Shown: positions 1 to 7,014 of the stretch, in pieces
How positions within the stretch are numbered: position 1 is the first letter of the stretch
Layout: every line of letters starts with the position of its first letter
NCBI GenBank assembly: GCA_002297665.1
Contig: DBMS01000008.1
Span: 172-13,948 of the forward strand
Length of the DNA: 13,777 bases
DNA from: Holophagaceae bacterium UBA692
GTDB taxonomy: Bacteria; Acidobacteriota; Holophagae; Holophagales; Holophagaceae
Reading direction: 5' to 3'
The notes under the pieces: generated by a model
The model's database searches: none
Told to the model about the DNA's origin: nothing
What the model saw: the letters and a program-made list of their open reading frames with translations, nothing else
Program-made: the position numbers and the translations under genes

Positions 1-1119
1 GGCGAAGGGATTGGGCGGGAAGCGCTCGGCGGTGAGGTCGGGCCTGCCCAGGTAGCCCAGGGCCAGGCCCACGCCCGAAAGGCACAGCTCGCCTTCCTCC
101 GCTGGACGCAGGTCCTCGTCCAGGACGTAGGCGCGCATGTTGGGAATGGCCTTCCCGATGGTCACGGGCCGTTCCGGGGACAGGTCGGTCCAGGTGGCGA
201 TGACGCAGGCCTCGGTGGGGCCGTAGGTGTTCACCATGCGCCGGGACGGCGCCCAGCGCCGCACCAGGTCCATGGGACAGGCCTCGCCGCCCAGGATGAG
301 GAGGCGCAGGGAGGGCACGTCCTCCTCGAAGGTGCCCAGGAGGGTGGGAACGGTGGAGAGCACCGTGATGCGCCGCCCCCGCATCCAGGAGGGCAGGGCG
401 GGGCCGCTCTTGAGGACTGGAGCCGGCGCGGCGACCAGGGCCGCGCCCGCGTGCCAGGCCAGCCAGATTTCCTCCACCGAGGCGTCGAAGGCCAGGGAGA
501 AGCCCTGGAAGACGCGGTCCTCGGCCGTCACGCCGAAGATCCGCCCCTCGGCGCGCACCAGGTTGCACGCGGCGCGGTGCGCCACGGCCACGCCCTTGGG
601 ACGGCCCGTGGATCCGCTGGTGAAGATGGCGTAGCAGGGATCGGACGGCCTCGCCCTCCGCGGGGGGCGGGTCGCGGGCAGGGCCTCCAGGGCCCCGGCC
701 TCCTCCTCCAGAAGGACGGGCGTCCAGGGCCCCCCGGCCACCGGGGCGGCCAGGCCCAGGGTGGAAACCAGGATCCGGGCGCCGGAATCCGCAAGGATGG
801 CCCGCACGCGGCCGGCGGGATAGTCCGGGTCCAGGGGCACGTAGGCCGCTCCGGCCTTGAGGACGGCCAGCAGGGCGGTGAGGGCGTCGAGCCCCCGGGG
901 CAGGAGGAGGGCGACGAAGGTCCCGGGCCCCGCCCCCCGCTCCAGGAGAAGGTGGGCGAGGCGGTTGGCCCGGGCGTCCAGTTCCCGGTAGGAGAGGGTG
1001 CGGCCCTCGAATTCCAGCGCGGCGCGGTCCCCCCACCGGTCCGCGCTGGCCGTGAAGAGGTCCGGCAGGAGCTCGTCCCGCACGGGGTCCGGGGTGGCGG
1101 GCATCAGGGGGATCGGCAC
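1..1119 (-). CDS. NRPS-like adenylation-domain protein, Pls/PosA-like (partial, C-terminus beyond window)
   Basis: This is the first 373 residues of an amino-acid-activating protein; the frame is open to the left edge. Adenylation motifs appear in order: LKAGAAYVPLDPDYP (87-101), the P-loop-like FTSGSTGRPKG (166-176), FDASVEEIW (211-219), NTYGPTEACVIATW (297-310) and GELCLSGVGLALGY (343-356). The later YRTGD and lysine motifs, carrier domain and anything further lie outside. Such domains turn an amino acid into an aminoacyl-AMP and load it on a carrier protein. No condensation domain precedes it, so the protein starts with activation. Wording such as QGFSLAFDASVEEIW and LLILGGEACP resembles the Pls/PosA family of poly-amino-acid synthetases; this is from memory of the family. 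I chose GTG at 1119 because GAGGT lies 5 nt upstream; the in-frame ATG at 1104 has no Shine-Dalgarno site. It follows fabG by 87 nt and may share its transcript. Confidence 0.85.
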   Translation of the reverse strand, partial: MPIPLMPATPDPVRDELLPDLFTASADRWGDRAALEFEGRTLSYRELDARANRLAHLLLERGAGPGTFVALLLPRGLDALTALLAVLKAGAAYVPLDPDYPAGRVRAILADSGARILVSTLGLAAPVAGGPWTPVLLEEEAGALEALPATRPPRRARPSDPCYAIFTSGSTGRPKGVAVAHRAACNLVRAEGRIFGVTAEDRVFQGFSLAFDASVEEIWLAWHAGAALVAAPAPVLKSGPALPSWMRGRRITVLSTVPTLLGTFEEDVPSLRLLILGGEACPMDLVRRWAPSRRMVNTYGPTEACVIATWTDLSPERPVTIGKAIPNMRAYVLDEDLRPAEEGELCLSGVGLALGYLGRPDLTAERFPPNPFA

Positions 1120-1124
1120 GGCGG

Positions 1125-1129
1125 ACCTC
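1125..1129 (-). promoter_or_regulatory. Ribosome binding site GAGGT that decides a GTG start
   Basis: On the minus strand GAGGT is followed by the 5-nt spacer CCGCC and then GTG at 1119. The same motif-spacer distance is seen before the other genes in this window, which supports GTG over the ATG at 1104 for the adenylation protein. Confidence 0.6.
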
Positions 1130-1168
1130 GGCGGCGGGGGGGCGCACCGGAAGTGACCCTGCGAACCT

Positions 1169-1201
1169 CCGGGGCGTTTAGATCCGAATGGACGGCCCCG
1201 G
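1169..1201 (-). other. Intergenic inverted repeat between fabG and the adenylation gene
   Basis: CCGGGGC (1169-1175) and GCCCCGG (1195-1201) form perfect 7-bp arms with a 19-nt loop in the 87-nt gap after fabG. There is no T-run on the minus strand after it, so it is not a classical intrinsic terminator. It could be an attenuating or mRNA-stabilising hairpin, or chance in GC-rich DNA. Confidence 0.3.
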
Positions 1202-1206
1202 GGCGG

Positions 1207-1959
1207 TCAGGGCATCAGCATCCCGCCGTTCACGCTGAGCACCTGGCCGGTCATGTACTCCGCCTCGTCCGAGGCGAGGAAGGAGACCGCGTTGGCGATG
1301 TCGGCGGGGGTGCCCATGCGGCCCAGGGGGATCTGGCGGTTGAACTCGGCCTTCACCTCCTCGGGGAGCTTGTCGGTCATGGCGGTGGCGATGTAGCCGG
1401 GGGCCACGGCGTTGCAGGTGATGTTGCGGCTCGCGAATTCCCGGGCGACGGTCTTGGTGAGGCCGATGAGGCCGGCCTTGGAGGCCACGTAGTTGCTCTG
1501 GCCGGCGTTGCCCATCTGGCCCACCACGGAGACGATGTTGATGATCCGGCCCCAGCGCTGCTTCATCATGGCCTTGGCCACGGCCTGGGTGGCCAGCCAG
1601 GAGCCCTTGAGGTTGATGTCGAGCACCAGCTCGAACTCCTCCTCCTTCATCTGGATCATCAGCTTGTCCTTGGTGATGCCGGCGTTGTTCACCAGGATGT
1701 GGAGGGCGCCGTGGCGCTCGAGGACGGTGGCCACGGCGGCGCGGATGCTCTCGCCGTCCCGCATGTCCAGCAGGACGTAATCGGCCTGGCCGCCCTCGGC
1801 CTGGATGCCGGCGACGACGTTCTTGAGGTCGGCCTCGGTGGAGGGCAGGCTTGCGCACACGGCGAAGGCGCCCTGGCGGGCCAGGTTCCGGGCGATGGTC
1901 TCGCCGATGCCCTGGCTGGCTCCGGTGATGAGGGCGATCTTGCCTTTGAGTTCGAACAT
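1207..1959 (-). CDS. fabG: 3-oxoacyl-[acyl-carrier-protein] reductase (SDR family)
   Basis: The 250-residue protein is a short-chain dehydrogenase very close in wording to FabG, which reduces 3-oxoacyl-ACP with NADPH in each cycle of type II fatty-acid synthesis in the cytoplasm. Visible are the nucleotide-binding TGASQGIG (12-19), the structural NNAG (91-94), N116, and the catalytic S144, Y157 and K161 in SVVGQMGNAGQSNYVASKAG. The length fits the family (about 245). An in-frame ATG exists at 1995, but the start at 1959 is preferred: AGGGAG lies 5 nt upstream and MFELKGKIALITG is the normal FabG beginning. It is not next to acpP, fabD or fabF here; instead it precedes an adenylation-domain gene, so a role in a secondary-metabolite or lipopeptide pathway is possible, though housekeeping FabG is the default reading. 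Confidence 0.92.
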   Translation of the reverse strand: MFELKGKIALITGASQGIGETIARNLARQGAFAVCASLPSTEADLKNVVAGIQAEGGQADYVLLDMRDGESIRAAVATVLERHGALHILVNNAGITKDKLMIQMKEEEFELVLDINLKGSWLATQAVAKAMMKQRWGRIINIVSVVGQMGNAGQSNYVASKAGLIGLTKTVAREFASRNITCNAVAPGYIATAMTDKLPEEVKAEFNRQIPLGRMGTPADIANAVSFLASDEAEYMTGQVLSVNGGMLMP

Positions 1960-2017
1960 GGGGACTCCCTGGACACTAGTCGGAAAGTCTAGCACCTGGC
2001 GCTTTGCCCGGAAGGGG

Positions 2018-2023
2018 TAGGAT
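2018..2023 (+). promoter_or_regulatory. Possible -10 element (TAGGAT) upstream of the M28 peptidase gene
   Basis: TAGGAT lies 28 nt before the ATG at 2046 within GTAGGATGG. The same 9-mer occurs at 7521-7529, 30 nt before the S41-like gene. No convincing -35 hexamer is present at 16-18 nt, so this is a weak call based on recurrence and distance. Confidence 0.25.
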
Positions 2024-2045
2024 GGGGGGCGGACCCGGAGTCACC

Positions 2046-3371
2046 ATGCGCCTGCCCATCTATCTGTTCCTGGCCCTGGCCCTGGGAGCCCAGGCCCCGC
2101 CCACGGCCAAGGACATGGCCGGCCACGTGGAGTCGGCGCGCCTTCGCAGGACCGTGGAACGGCTGGCGGCGTTCGGCACGCGCCATTCGCTCTCCAAGTC
2201 CTCCACCGAAGCCCACGGCATCGTGGCGGCCAGGAACTGGCTCATCGGCGAGACCCGGAACCTGGCCGTGCTGCCGGGTTCCCGCCTCATCCCCTTCGAG
2301 GACCGCTTTATCCAGGAGCCGGGTCCCCGCGTGCCCAAGGCCACCGAGATGGTCAACGTGGGCGTCCTGCTGCCGGCCCTGGACCCCTCCCGGGTGAAGG
2401 ACGCCCTGGTGGTGTGCGGCCACTACGACAGCAGGGCCTCGGACGTCATGGACGCCGAGGCCGACGCCCCCGGCGCCGTGGACAACGCCAGCGGCGTGGC
2501 CCTTACCTTCGAGATGGCCCAGGTCATGTGCGCGGACCGCACCGCCATCAACATCTACTTCGTGGCCACGGCCGGCGAGGAGCAGGGCCTCCTGGGCGCG
2601 GCCCACCTGGCCCGCCGGCTCAAGGCCGAGGGCGTCAACGTCATCGCCATGCTGGCGGCGGACACCGTGGGCAACACCTCGGGGCCCGGCGGCACCAAGG
2701 TGAACACCACCGTCCGCCTCTTCTCCGAGGGCGTCCCCGCCGCGGAGACCGAGGCCCAGAAGAAGGCCCGCGAGGCCCTGGGCGGGGAGAACGATTCCCC
2801 GAGCCGGGAGTTCGCGCGCTACCTCAAGCGCTTCGGGGAGCGCTTCGCGGACCAGCTGGAGATGAAGGTGATGCTCCGGCGGGACCGGGTGGGCCGGGGC
2901 GGCGACCACCTCGCCTTCAACCGCGAGGGCTTCCCCGCGGCCCGGGTCACCGAGACCCAGGAGAACTTCGACCGCCAGCACCAGAACCCCCGCATCGAGG
3001 GCGGGCGCACCTACGGGGACTCCCCCGCCCACTTCGACCCGGGCTACTGCGCCAAGGTCACCCGGGAGCTGGTGGGCGCGTTCCACGGCCTCGCCCTGGC
3101 CCCCGAGGCGCCGCGGGACGTGGTCCTCTCCGGCGCGGCCACGGGCGACGCCCGGCTGAGCTGGGCCCCCATCACCGACCCGCGGGTCGCGTCGCTGGTG
3201 GTCTACCGCCGCAGCGCCGACGCCGTGGCCTGGCAGGAAGGCCTGCCCGTGCCCCTGGGCAACAGCGCGGTCCTGCCCGGGGTGGGCACGGACAACTACT
3301 TCTTCGCCGTGGCCACCCGGGACCGGGACGGCAACGAATCCCTGGCCACCTCGCCCACCCGGGTCCAGTGA
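2046..3371 (+). CDS. Exported M28-family zinc peptidase with C-terminal FN3-like domain
   Basis: This 441-residue protein begins with a signal peptide (hydrophobic stretch about 4-17, probable cleavage near ALGAQA). The M28 zinc and catalytic residues are all recognisable: H126 in GHYDS, D146 in AVDNASG, the E178-E179 pair in AGEEQG, D206 in AADTVGN and H288 in GGDHLAF. M28 enzymes are co-catalytic di-zinc aminopeptidases or carboxypeptidases, here presumably acting outside the cytoplasm. Residues about 350-441 look like a fibronectin type III or similar beta-sandwich, ending in the NYFFAVATRDRDGNES pattern typical of such domains in secreted hydrolases. ATG at 2046 is chosen because GGAG sits 5 nt before it and the signal peptide starts there; an in-frame ATG at 2004 would put a glycine-rich extension in front. 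A DUF4136 lipoprotein gene follows after 50 nt, probably co-transcribed. Exact substrate is not predictable. Confidence 0.9.
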   Translation: MRLPIYLFLALALGAQAPPTAKDMAGHVESARLRRTVERLAAFGTRHSLSKSSTEAHGIVAARNWLIGETRNLAVLPGSRLIPFEDRFIQEPGPRVPKATEMVNVGVLLPALDPSRVKDALVVCGHYDSRASDVMDAEADAPGAVDNASGVALTFEMAQVMCADRTAINIYFVATAGEEQGLLGAAHLARRLKAEGVNVIAMLAADTVGNTSGPGGTKVNTTVRLFSEGVPAAETEAQKKAREALGGENDSPSREFARYLKRFGERFADQLEMKVMLRRDRVGRGGDHLAFNREGFPAARVTETQENFDRQHQNPRIEGGRTYGDSPAHFDPGYCAKVTRELVGAFHGLALAPEAPRDVVLSGAATGDARLSWAPITDPRVASLVVYRRSADAVAWQEGLPVPLGNSAVLPGVGTDNYFFAVATRDRDGNESLATSPTRVQ

Positions 3372-3421
3372 ATCAACCCGGGCCCCGCCCGTCCGGTCCA
3401 AGGCTCAACGAAAGGGAACCC

Positions 3422-3967
3422 ATGCGCATCCTCCCGTCCTGCCTCGCGGTCCTGGCGCTTTCCCTGGGGTGTTCGGGCCCGGACCTCCACTTCGACTACG
3501 ACGTCAGGGCCAACTACCAGGCCTACCGCACCTACGATTGGTACGCCGCGCCCAAGGCCGGCCCCGGGAACCCCCTCCTGGACAGCCGCGTGCGGCGGGC
3601 CGTGGAGGCCGAGCTGACCCGGCGCGGCTACGCCCGGGAAACCGGCGCCGACCCGGAGTTCCTGGTCACCTGCTACCCCGTTCAGACCGCCCGCGTGAGG
3701 TCCCGGGGCGGCGTGAGCTTCGGCCTGGGCCTGGGCGGACCCGTGGGGGTGGGGCTGGGCCTGGCGGCTCCCCTGACTCCCCGGTCCTCCGGCCAGATGA
3801 CATCCATCGTTCTGGAAATAAAGGATTTCAAGACCAACCAGATGGTCTGGAAGGCCGCCGCCGGGGAGGTCCTGGACGGGTCGGAGACGCCCGAGGAGGC
3901 CGACGCCGCAGTGACCGACGCCGTCCGGAAGCTGCTCAAGCGCTTCCCGCCTACTTCAAAGTCTTGA
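3422..3967 (+). CDS. DUF4136-type lipoprotein
   Basis: The 181-residue product has a lipoprotein signal: a short hydrophobic run ending in the lipobox LSLGC with the acylated cysteine at position 17. The mature part opens with FDYDVRANYQAYRTYDW, a pattern typical of DUF4136 proteins, and ends with a basic helix (VRKLLKRF). A glycine-rich segment lies at about 95-115 (GVSFGLGLGGPVGVGLGLG-like). Members of this family are predicted envelope lipoproteins without a defined biochemical role. AGGGA lies about 5 nt before the ATG. It is 50 nt behind the M28 peptidase gene and probably in the same transcript. Its last 17 nt overlap the end of the oppositely oriented hydrolase gene. Confidence 0.85.
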   Translation: MRILPSCLAVLALSLGCSGPDLHFDYDVRANYQAYRTYDWYAAPKAGPGNPLLDSRVRRAVEAELTRRGYARETGADPEFLVTCYPVQTARVRSRGGVSFGLGLGGPVGVGLGLAAPLTPRSSGQMTSIVLEIKDFKTNQMVWKAAAGEVLDGSETPEEADAAVTDAVRKLLKRFPPTSKS

Positions 3968-4889
3968 TCCAGGCCGAGATGGGGGACAGGTCGGCCAGGG
4001 GCCGGTCGTCCCGGTAGCCCTCCAGGGCGCTGGCGCCGTCCAGCTCCGCCCGGGAACGGGGTTCCCGCCGGAAGACGTGGTTGGCGTCGGGCACCTCGAT
4101 CACCGTCCCCGGGTAGGAGGCGGGCACCTGGGCCGGCTTCCCGGCCTGGATGTCCTTTCCCCCCCAGGCCACGGCCATGGGAACGGCCACACGAGCGGCC
4201 ATGGTCCACGGGTCGAGGTCAAGGGTATCCCTGACGAAAGAGAGGGTTTCCGGAGCCATGAGGCCCTTGGCCAGCTGGGCCAGGGGGGGCAGGACGTCCG
4301 CACCGGGGGCCGGGGTGGGCCGGCCGGCGCGGATGGCCTGGAACACCGCCTGGAGGTAGGCCCGGTTGGGGGCGGCCTGGGCGGCGGGGAGCTGCAGGCC
4401 GATCTGTTCGGCCAGGGCCTTGCCCATGGATTGGCTGGGCATGGCCAGGAGAAGAAGGGCGTCGGCCTCCCGGGCCGCCAGGAGGCTCAGGAGGGCGCCC
4501 TCCCCGTGGCCCACCAGCAGGATCCGCCGGTTCCGGGCTTCGGGCAGGGCCCGGGCGGCGGCCAGGGCCGCCAGGATGTCCCCGGATTGGGCGTCCAGGG
4601 ACGCGTTCAGCCGGGGATCCCGGCTGCCGGCGATGCGCTTGTCGTAGCGCAGGGAGGCCACCCCCTGGTCCCGCAGCCACTCGGCCAGGGCCCGGCCCGT
4701 GTGCGCGGGCAGGCGGGGCTGGCTCCAGTCCCGGTCCAGGGGGCCGGAATCCCCCACCAGCACCGCGAACCATGCGCCGGCCCCGGCCGCCAGGACCGTC
4801 CCCTTCAGGGGCAGGGCGTTGAAGCCGGGGAAGGCCACTTCCCGCGAAGCGGGGGCCTCCTGGACCTGGGCGGGGGGGAAGGGGATCAT
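3951..4889 (-). CDS. Alpha/beta-hydrolase-fold protein with replaced nucleophile
   Basis: The 312-residue protein has the layout of alpha/beta hydrolases of the esterase/S9-like group: VLVGDSGPLDRDW (43-55, oxyanion-side motif), a strand-turn around RYDKR (81-85), the nucleophile elbow at 127-131, a late acid in VAWGGKDIQ, and the histidine in DANHVFRR. The elbow reads G-H-G-E-G, so the residue that is normally the catalytic serine is glycine 129 (codon GGG). The expected Asp and His remain. Either the protein has lost hydrolase activity or it works by another mechanism. There is no obvious signal peptide, so a cytoplasmic location is likely. AGGAG lies 5 nt before the ATG at 4889. The gene ends tail-to-tail with the DUF4136 gene (17-nt overlap) and starts 123 nt from the divergent dipeptidase gene. 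Confidence 0.82.
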   Translation of the reverse strand: MIPFPPAQVQEAPASREVAFPGFNALPLKGTVLAAGAGAWFAVLVGDSGPLDRDWSQPRLPAHTGRALAEWLRDQGVASLRYDKRIAGSRDPRLNASLDAQSGDILAALAAARALPEARNRRILLVGHGEGALLSLLAAREADALLLLAMPSQSMGKALAEQIGLQLPAAQAAPNRAYLQAVFQAIRAGRPTPAPGADVLPPLAQLAKGLMAPETLSFVRDTLDLDPWTMAARVAVPMAVAWGGKDIQAGKPAQVPASYPGTVIEVPDANHVFRREPRSRAELDGASALEGYRDDRPLADLSPISAWIKTLK

Positions 4890-4976
4890 GGGCGCTCCTG
4901 GCAGATCAGTGCCTTCGGGGATGTGATGGTTTCAACAAGGCGGATGGCAATGCCTCGCTTTGTGATGCGGCAAGGC

Positions 4977-4982
4977 TATGAT
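4977..4982 (+). promoter_or_regulatory. Candidate -10 element (TATGAT) for the C69 dipeptidase gene
   Basis: TATGAT matches TATAAT at five of six positions, rare in this GC-rich sequence, and lies 31-36 nt before the ATG at 5013 in a divergent intergenic region. No good -35 hexamer is found at 16-18 nt spacing (a TTGTGA at 4960-4965 is too close), so the call is tentative. Confidence 0.35.
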
Positions 4983-5012
4983 TGAAGACCGCACCCAACC
5001 GAAAGGACGCCC

Positions 5013-6644
5013 ATGAAGTCCCTGTTCCGAACCCTGACGACCGCCTCGGTGGTCCTGGTCTCCAGCCTCGCACAGCCCCTGGCGGCCTGCACCAACATCC
5101 TGGTCACCAAGGGGGCCAGCAAGGACGGCTCCACCATGATCACCTACGCCGCCGACAGCCACACCCTCTACGGGGAGCTGTACTTCAAGGCCGGGGCCCA
5201 GCACCTCCCCACCGAGCAGCGGGACATCGTGGAATGGGACACGGGCAAGTTCCTGGGCCGCATCCAGGAGGCCCCCGTCACGTACAGCCGCGTGGGCAAC
5301 ATGAACGAGTTCCAGGTGGTCATCGGCGAGACCACCTTCGGCGGCCGCCAGGAGCTGCAGGTGCCCGCGGGCATCGTGGACTACGGCAGCCTGATGTACA
5401 TCGCCCTGGAGCGCTCCAGGACCGCCCGGGAGGCCATCCAGGTCATGGGCGACCTGGTGGCGAAGTACGGCTACGCCAGCGAAGGCGAGTCCATTTCCGT
5501 GGGTGACCCCAACGAGGCCTGGATCTTCGAGATCATCGGCAAGGGCAAGGGCCAGAAGGGCGCCGTGTGGGTGGCCGTGAAGGTTCCCGACGGCACCATC
5601 TCGGCCCACGCCAACCACGCCCGCATCAGCCGCTTCCCCCTGAACGACCCCAAGAACTGCGTGTATTCCAAGGACGTCATCTCCTTCGCCCGGGACAAGG
5701 GCTACTTCAAGGGCGAGGACAAGGACTTCAGCTTCACCGACGTGTACGCTCCGGCGGATTTCGGCGCCCTGCGCTTCTGCGAGGCCCGGGTGTGGAGCGT
5801 CTTCAACCGCGCCGCCCCTTCCCTGAAGATCCCCATCGACATCGCCAAGGGCACCCCGGGCGCCAGGCCCATGCCCCTCTGCATCACCCCCGACCGCAAG
5901 CTGGGGGTGCGCGACGTCATGGAGCTCATGCGGGACCACTACGAGGGCACCGACCTGGACATGACCAAGGACGTGGGCGCCGGCCCCTACCACACCCCCT
6001 ACCGCTGGCGGCCCATGGAGTGGAAGGTGGACGGCAAGGCCTACCTCCACGAGCGCGCCATCTCCACTCAGCAGACCGGCTGGTCCTACGTGAGCCAGTC
6101 CAGGTCCTGGCTGCCCGACGCCATCGGCGGCGTGCTTTGGTTCGGCATGGACGACACCTACTCCACCGTCTACGTGCCCATGTACTGCGCCATCAAGGCC
6201 GTGCCGAAGAGCTTCGCCGAAGGCACGGGAACCTGGAACGAGTTCAGCTGGGACAGCGCCTTCTGGACGTTCAACTTCGTGGCCAACTACGCCTACGGCC
6301 GCTACGACGAGATGATCGTGGACGTGCAGAAGGTCCAGCGCGAGCTGGAGGGTGGCTTCCTGGCGCAGCAGCCCGAGGTGGAGGCCCACGCGAAGACCCT
6401 CTACCAGCAGTCCCCCGAACTGGCCAAGGCCTTCCTCACGGACTATTCCTGCCGCCAGGGCGACATGGTCACCGCCCGCTGGAAGAAGCTGGGCGAGTCC
6501 CTCATCTGGAAGTACCTGGACGGCAACGTGCGCGACGCCAAGGGCGAGGTGACCCATCCCGCCTACAACCCCGATTGGTACCGCGCCATCGTCCGGGACA
6601 AGGGCGACGCCATCCGGATCCCCGAGGAGAAGAAGGGGAACTGA
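5013..6644 (+). CDS. Exported C69-family dipeptidase (PepD-like, Ntn hydrolase)
   Basis: The 543-residue protein matches peptidase family C69, whose members cleave dipeptides using an N-terminal cysteine exposed by processing. A signal-like segment (residues 1-25) ends in PLAA, followed by C26-T-N-I-L-V, the usual start of the mature enzyme; C26 is the predicted nucleophile. Further family features are KDGSTMITYAADSHTLYGEL (37-56), ESISVGDPNEAWIFEIIGKG, and ISAHANHARISRFPLND. The length is within the range for bacterial members (about 470-560). AAAGGA lies 5 nt before ATG 5013. The gene stands alone, with a divergent neighbour upstream and an intrinsic terminator 21 nt after the stop. The sequence LAAC also fits a lipobox, so lipidation of C26 cannot be excluded from sequence, though that would block the nucleophile. 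Likely role: peptide breakdown in the periplasm or outside. Confidence 0.9.
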   Translation: MKSLFRTLTTASVVLVSSLAQPLAACTNILVTKGASKDGSTMITYAADSHTLYGELYFKAGAQHLPTEQRDIVEWDTGKFLGRIQEAPVTYSRVGNMNEFQVVIGETTFGGRQELQVPAGIVDYGSLMYIALERSRTAREAIQVMGDLVAKYGYASEGESISVGDPNEAWIFEIIGKGKGQKGAVWVAVKVPDGTISAHANHARISRFPLNDPKNCVYSKDVISFARDKGYFKGEDKDFSFTDVYAPADFGALRFCEARVWSVFNRAAPSLKIPIDIAKGTPGARPMPLCITPDRKLGVRDVMELMRDHYEGTDLDMTKDVGAGPYHTPYRWRPMEWKVDGKAYLHERAISTQQTGWSYVSQSRSWLPDAIGGVLWFGMDDTYSTVYVPMYCAIKAVPKSFAEGTGTWNEFSWDSAFWTFNFVANYAYGRYDEMIVDVQKVQRELEGGFLAQQPEVEAHAKTLYQQSPELAKAFLTDYSCRQGDMVTARWKKLGESLIWKYLDGNVRDAKGEVTHPAYNPDWYRAIVRDKGDAIRIPEEKKGN

Positions 6645-6659
6645 ACGGCAAGCGGTCAG

Positions 6660-6686
6660 GGGCGGGGGCCGGGAAACCGGCCCCTT
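6660..6686 (+). repeat. 27-bp direct repeat, copy 1 (contains terminator hairpin)
   Basis: The 27 bases here, GGGCG followed by the hairpin and TT, recur exactly at 7476-7502. The two copies bracket the toxin-antitoxin cassette and the S41 remnant, 816 bp apart. Confidence 0.85.
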
Positions 6687-6691
6687 TTTTT
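6665..6691 (+). terminator. Rho-independent terminator of the C69 dipeptidase gene
   Basis: A perfect 8-bp stem, GGGGCCGG (6665-6672) with CCGGCCCC (6677-6684), closes on a GAAA tetraloop and is followed at once by seven T residues (6685-6691). It begins 21 nt after the dipeptidase stop codon. Confidence 0.93.
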
Positions 6692-6703
6692 GGGGTTTCA
6701 GGG

Positions 6704-6731
6704 TTGCCCTCTTACCCTTTTTGGGTATATT
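6704..6731 (+). promoter_or_regulatory. Candidate promoter of the toxin-antitoxin operon
   Basis: TTGCCC (6704-6709) and TATATT (6726-6731) are separated by 16 nt, matching the sigma-70 consensus at four and five of six positions. The region lies between the upstream terminator and the antitoxin start at 6751. Transcription would begin near 6738, giving a very short leader that holds the ribosome binding site. Confidence 0.5.
6713..6727 (+). promoter_or_regulatory. Operator-like palindrome TACCC-N5-GGGTA
   Basis: Perfect 5-bp arms flank a TTTTT spacer, and the right arm runs into the candidate -10 element at 6726. Antitoxins with AbrB-type DNA-binding folds commonly repress their own operon, so this is a plausible autoregulatory site; binding is inferred, not shown. 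Confidence 0.4.
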
Positions 6732-6750
6732 CACCAAGGTGAGGCCCACC

Positions 6751-7014
6751 ATGATGCTCATTCCCGACAATCGGCGCCGCGTCACCCTCCCGCCGTCCTT
6801 CAAGGCGGGCCAGCCGGTCGCACTGGAGGCGCTGGAGGACGGAACCTTCCGCCTCGTGCCGATGGTCGCCATTCCCGCCCACCAACTCTGGGCCTGGCGC
6901 CCGGAGGTCCAGGAGGCGGTCGAAAGGGCCCTCGCGGAGTACCAGGGGGGGAAGGCGGTTCCCATCGACGGCCCGGCAGGGCAGGCTTTCCTGAAGGCCC
7001 TGGATGAGCCATGA
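6751..7014 (+). CDS. AbrB/MazE-type antitoxin
   Basis: The 87-residue product starts with MMLIPDNRRRVTLPPSF and continues through VALEALEDGTFRLVPM, the looped-hinge beta-hairpin pattern of SpoVT/AbrB-type DNA-binding domains (about 1-38). The rest (WAWRPEVQEAVERALAEYQGG) is a predicted helical region that in such antitoxins would bind and neutralise the toxin. The start at 6751 is chosen because AAGGTGAGG ends 6 nt upstream; a second ATG follows directly at 6754, and an in-frame ATG at 6721 has no ribosome site and would lie inside the promoter. Its stop overlaps the toxin start by 4 nt (ATGA), implying translational coupling. Expected role: repress the operon and hold the RelE-like toxin inactive in the cytoplasm. 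Confidence 0.82.
   Translation: MMLIPDNRRRVTLPPSFKAGQPVALEALEDGTFRLVPMVAIPAHQLWAWRPEVQEAVERALAEYQGGKAVPIDGPAGQAFLKALDEP

Noticed and set aside
451..1992. 513-codon plus-strand open frame opposite the adenylation and fabG genes
   Set aside because: It crosses two well-supported genes and their intergenic gap, and its product has no recognisable domain.
4960..4982. TTGTGA plus TATGAT as a complete promoter
   Set aside because: The spacer is only 11 nt, too short for sigma-70; only the -10-like element was kept as a weak call.
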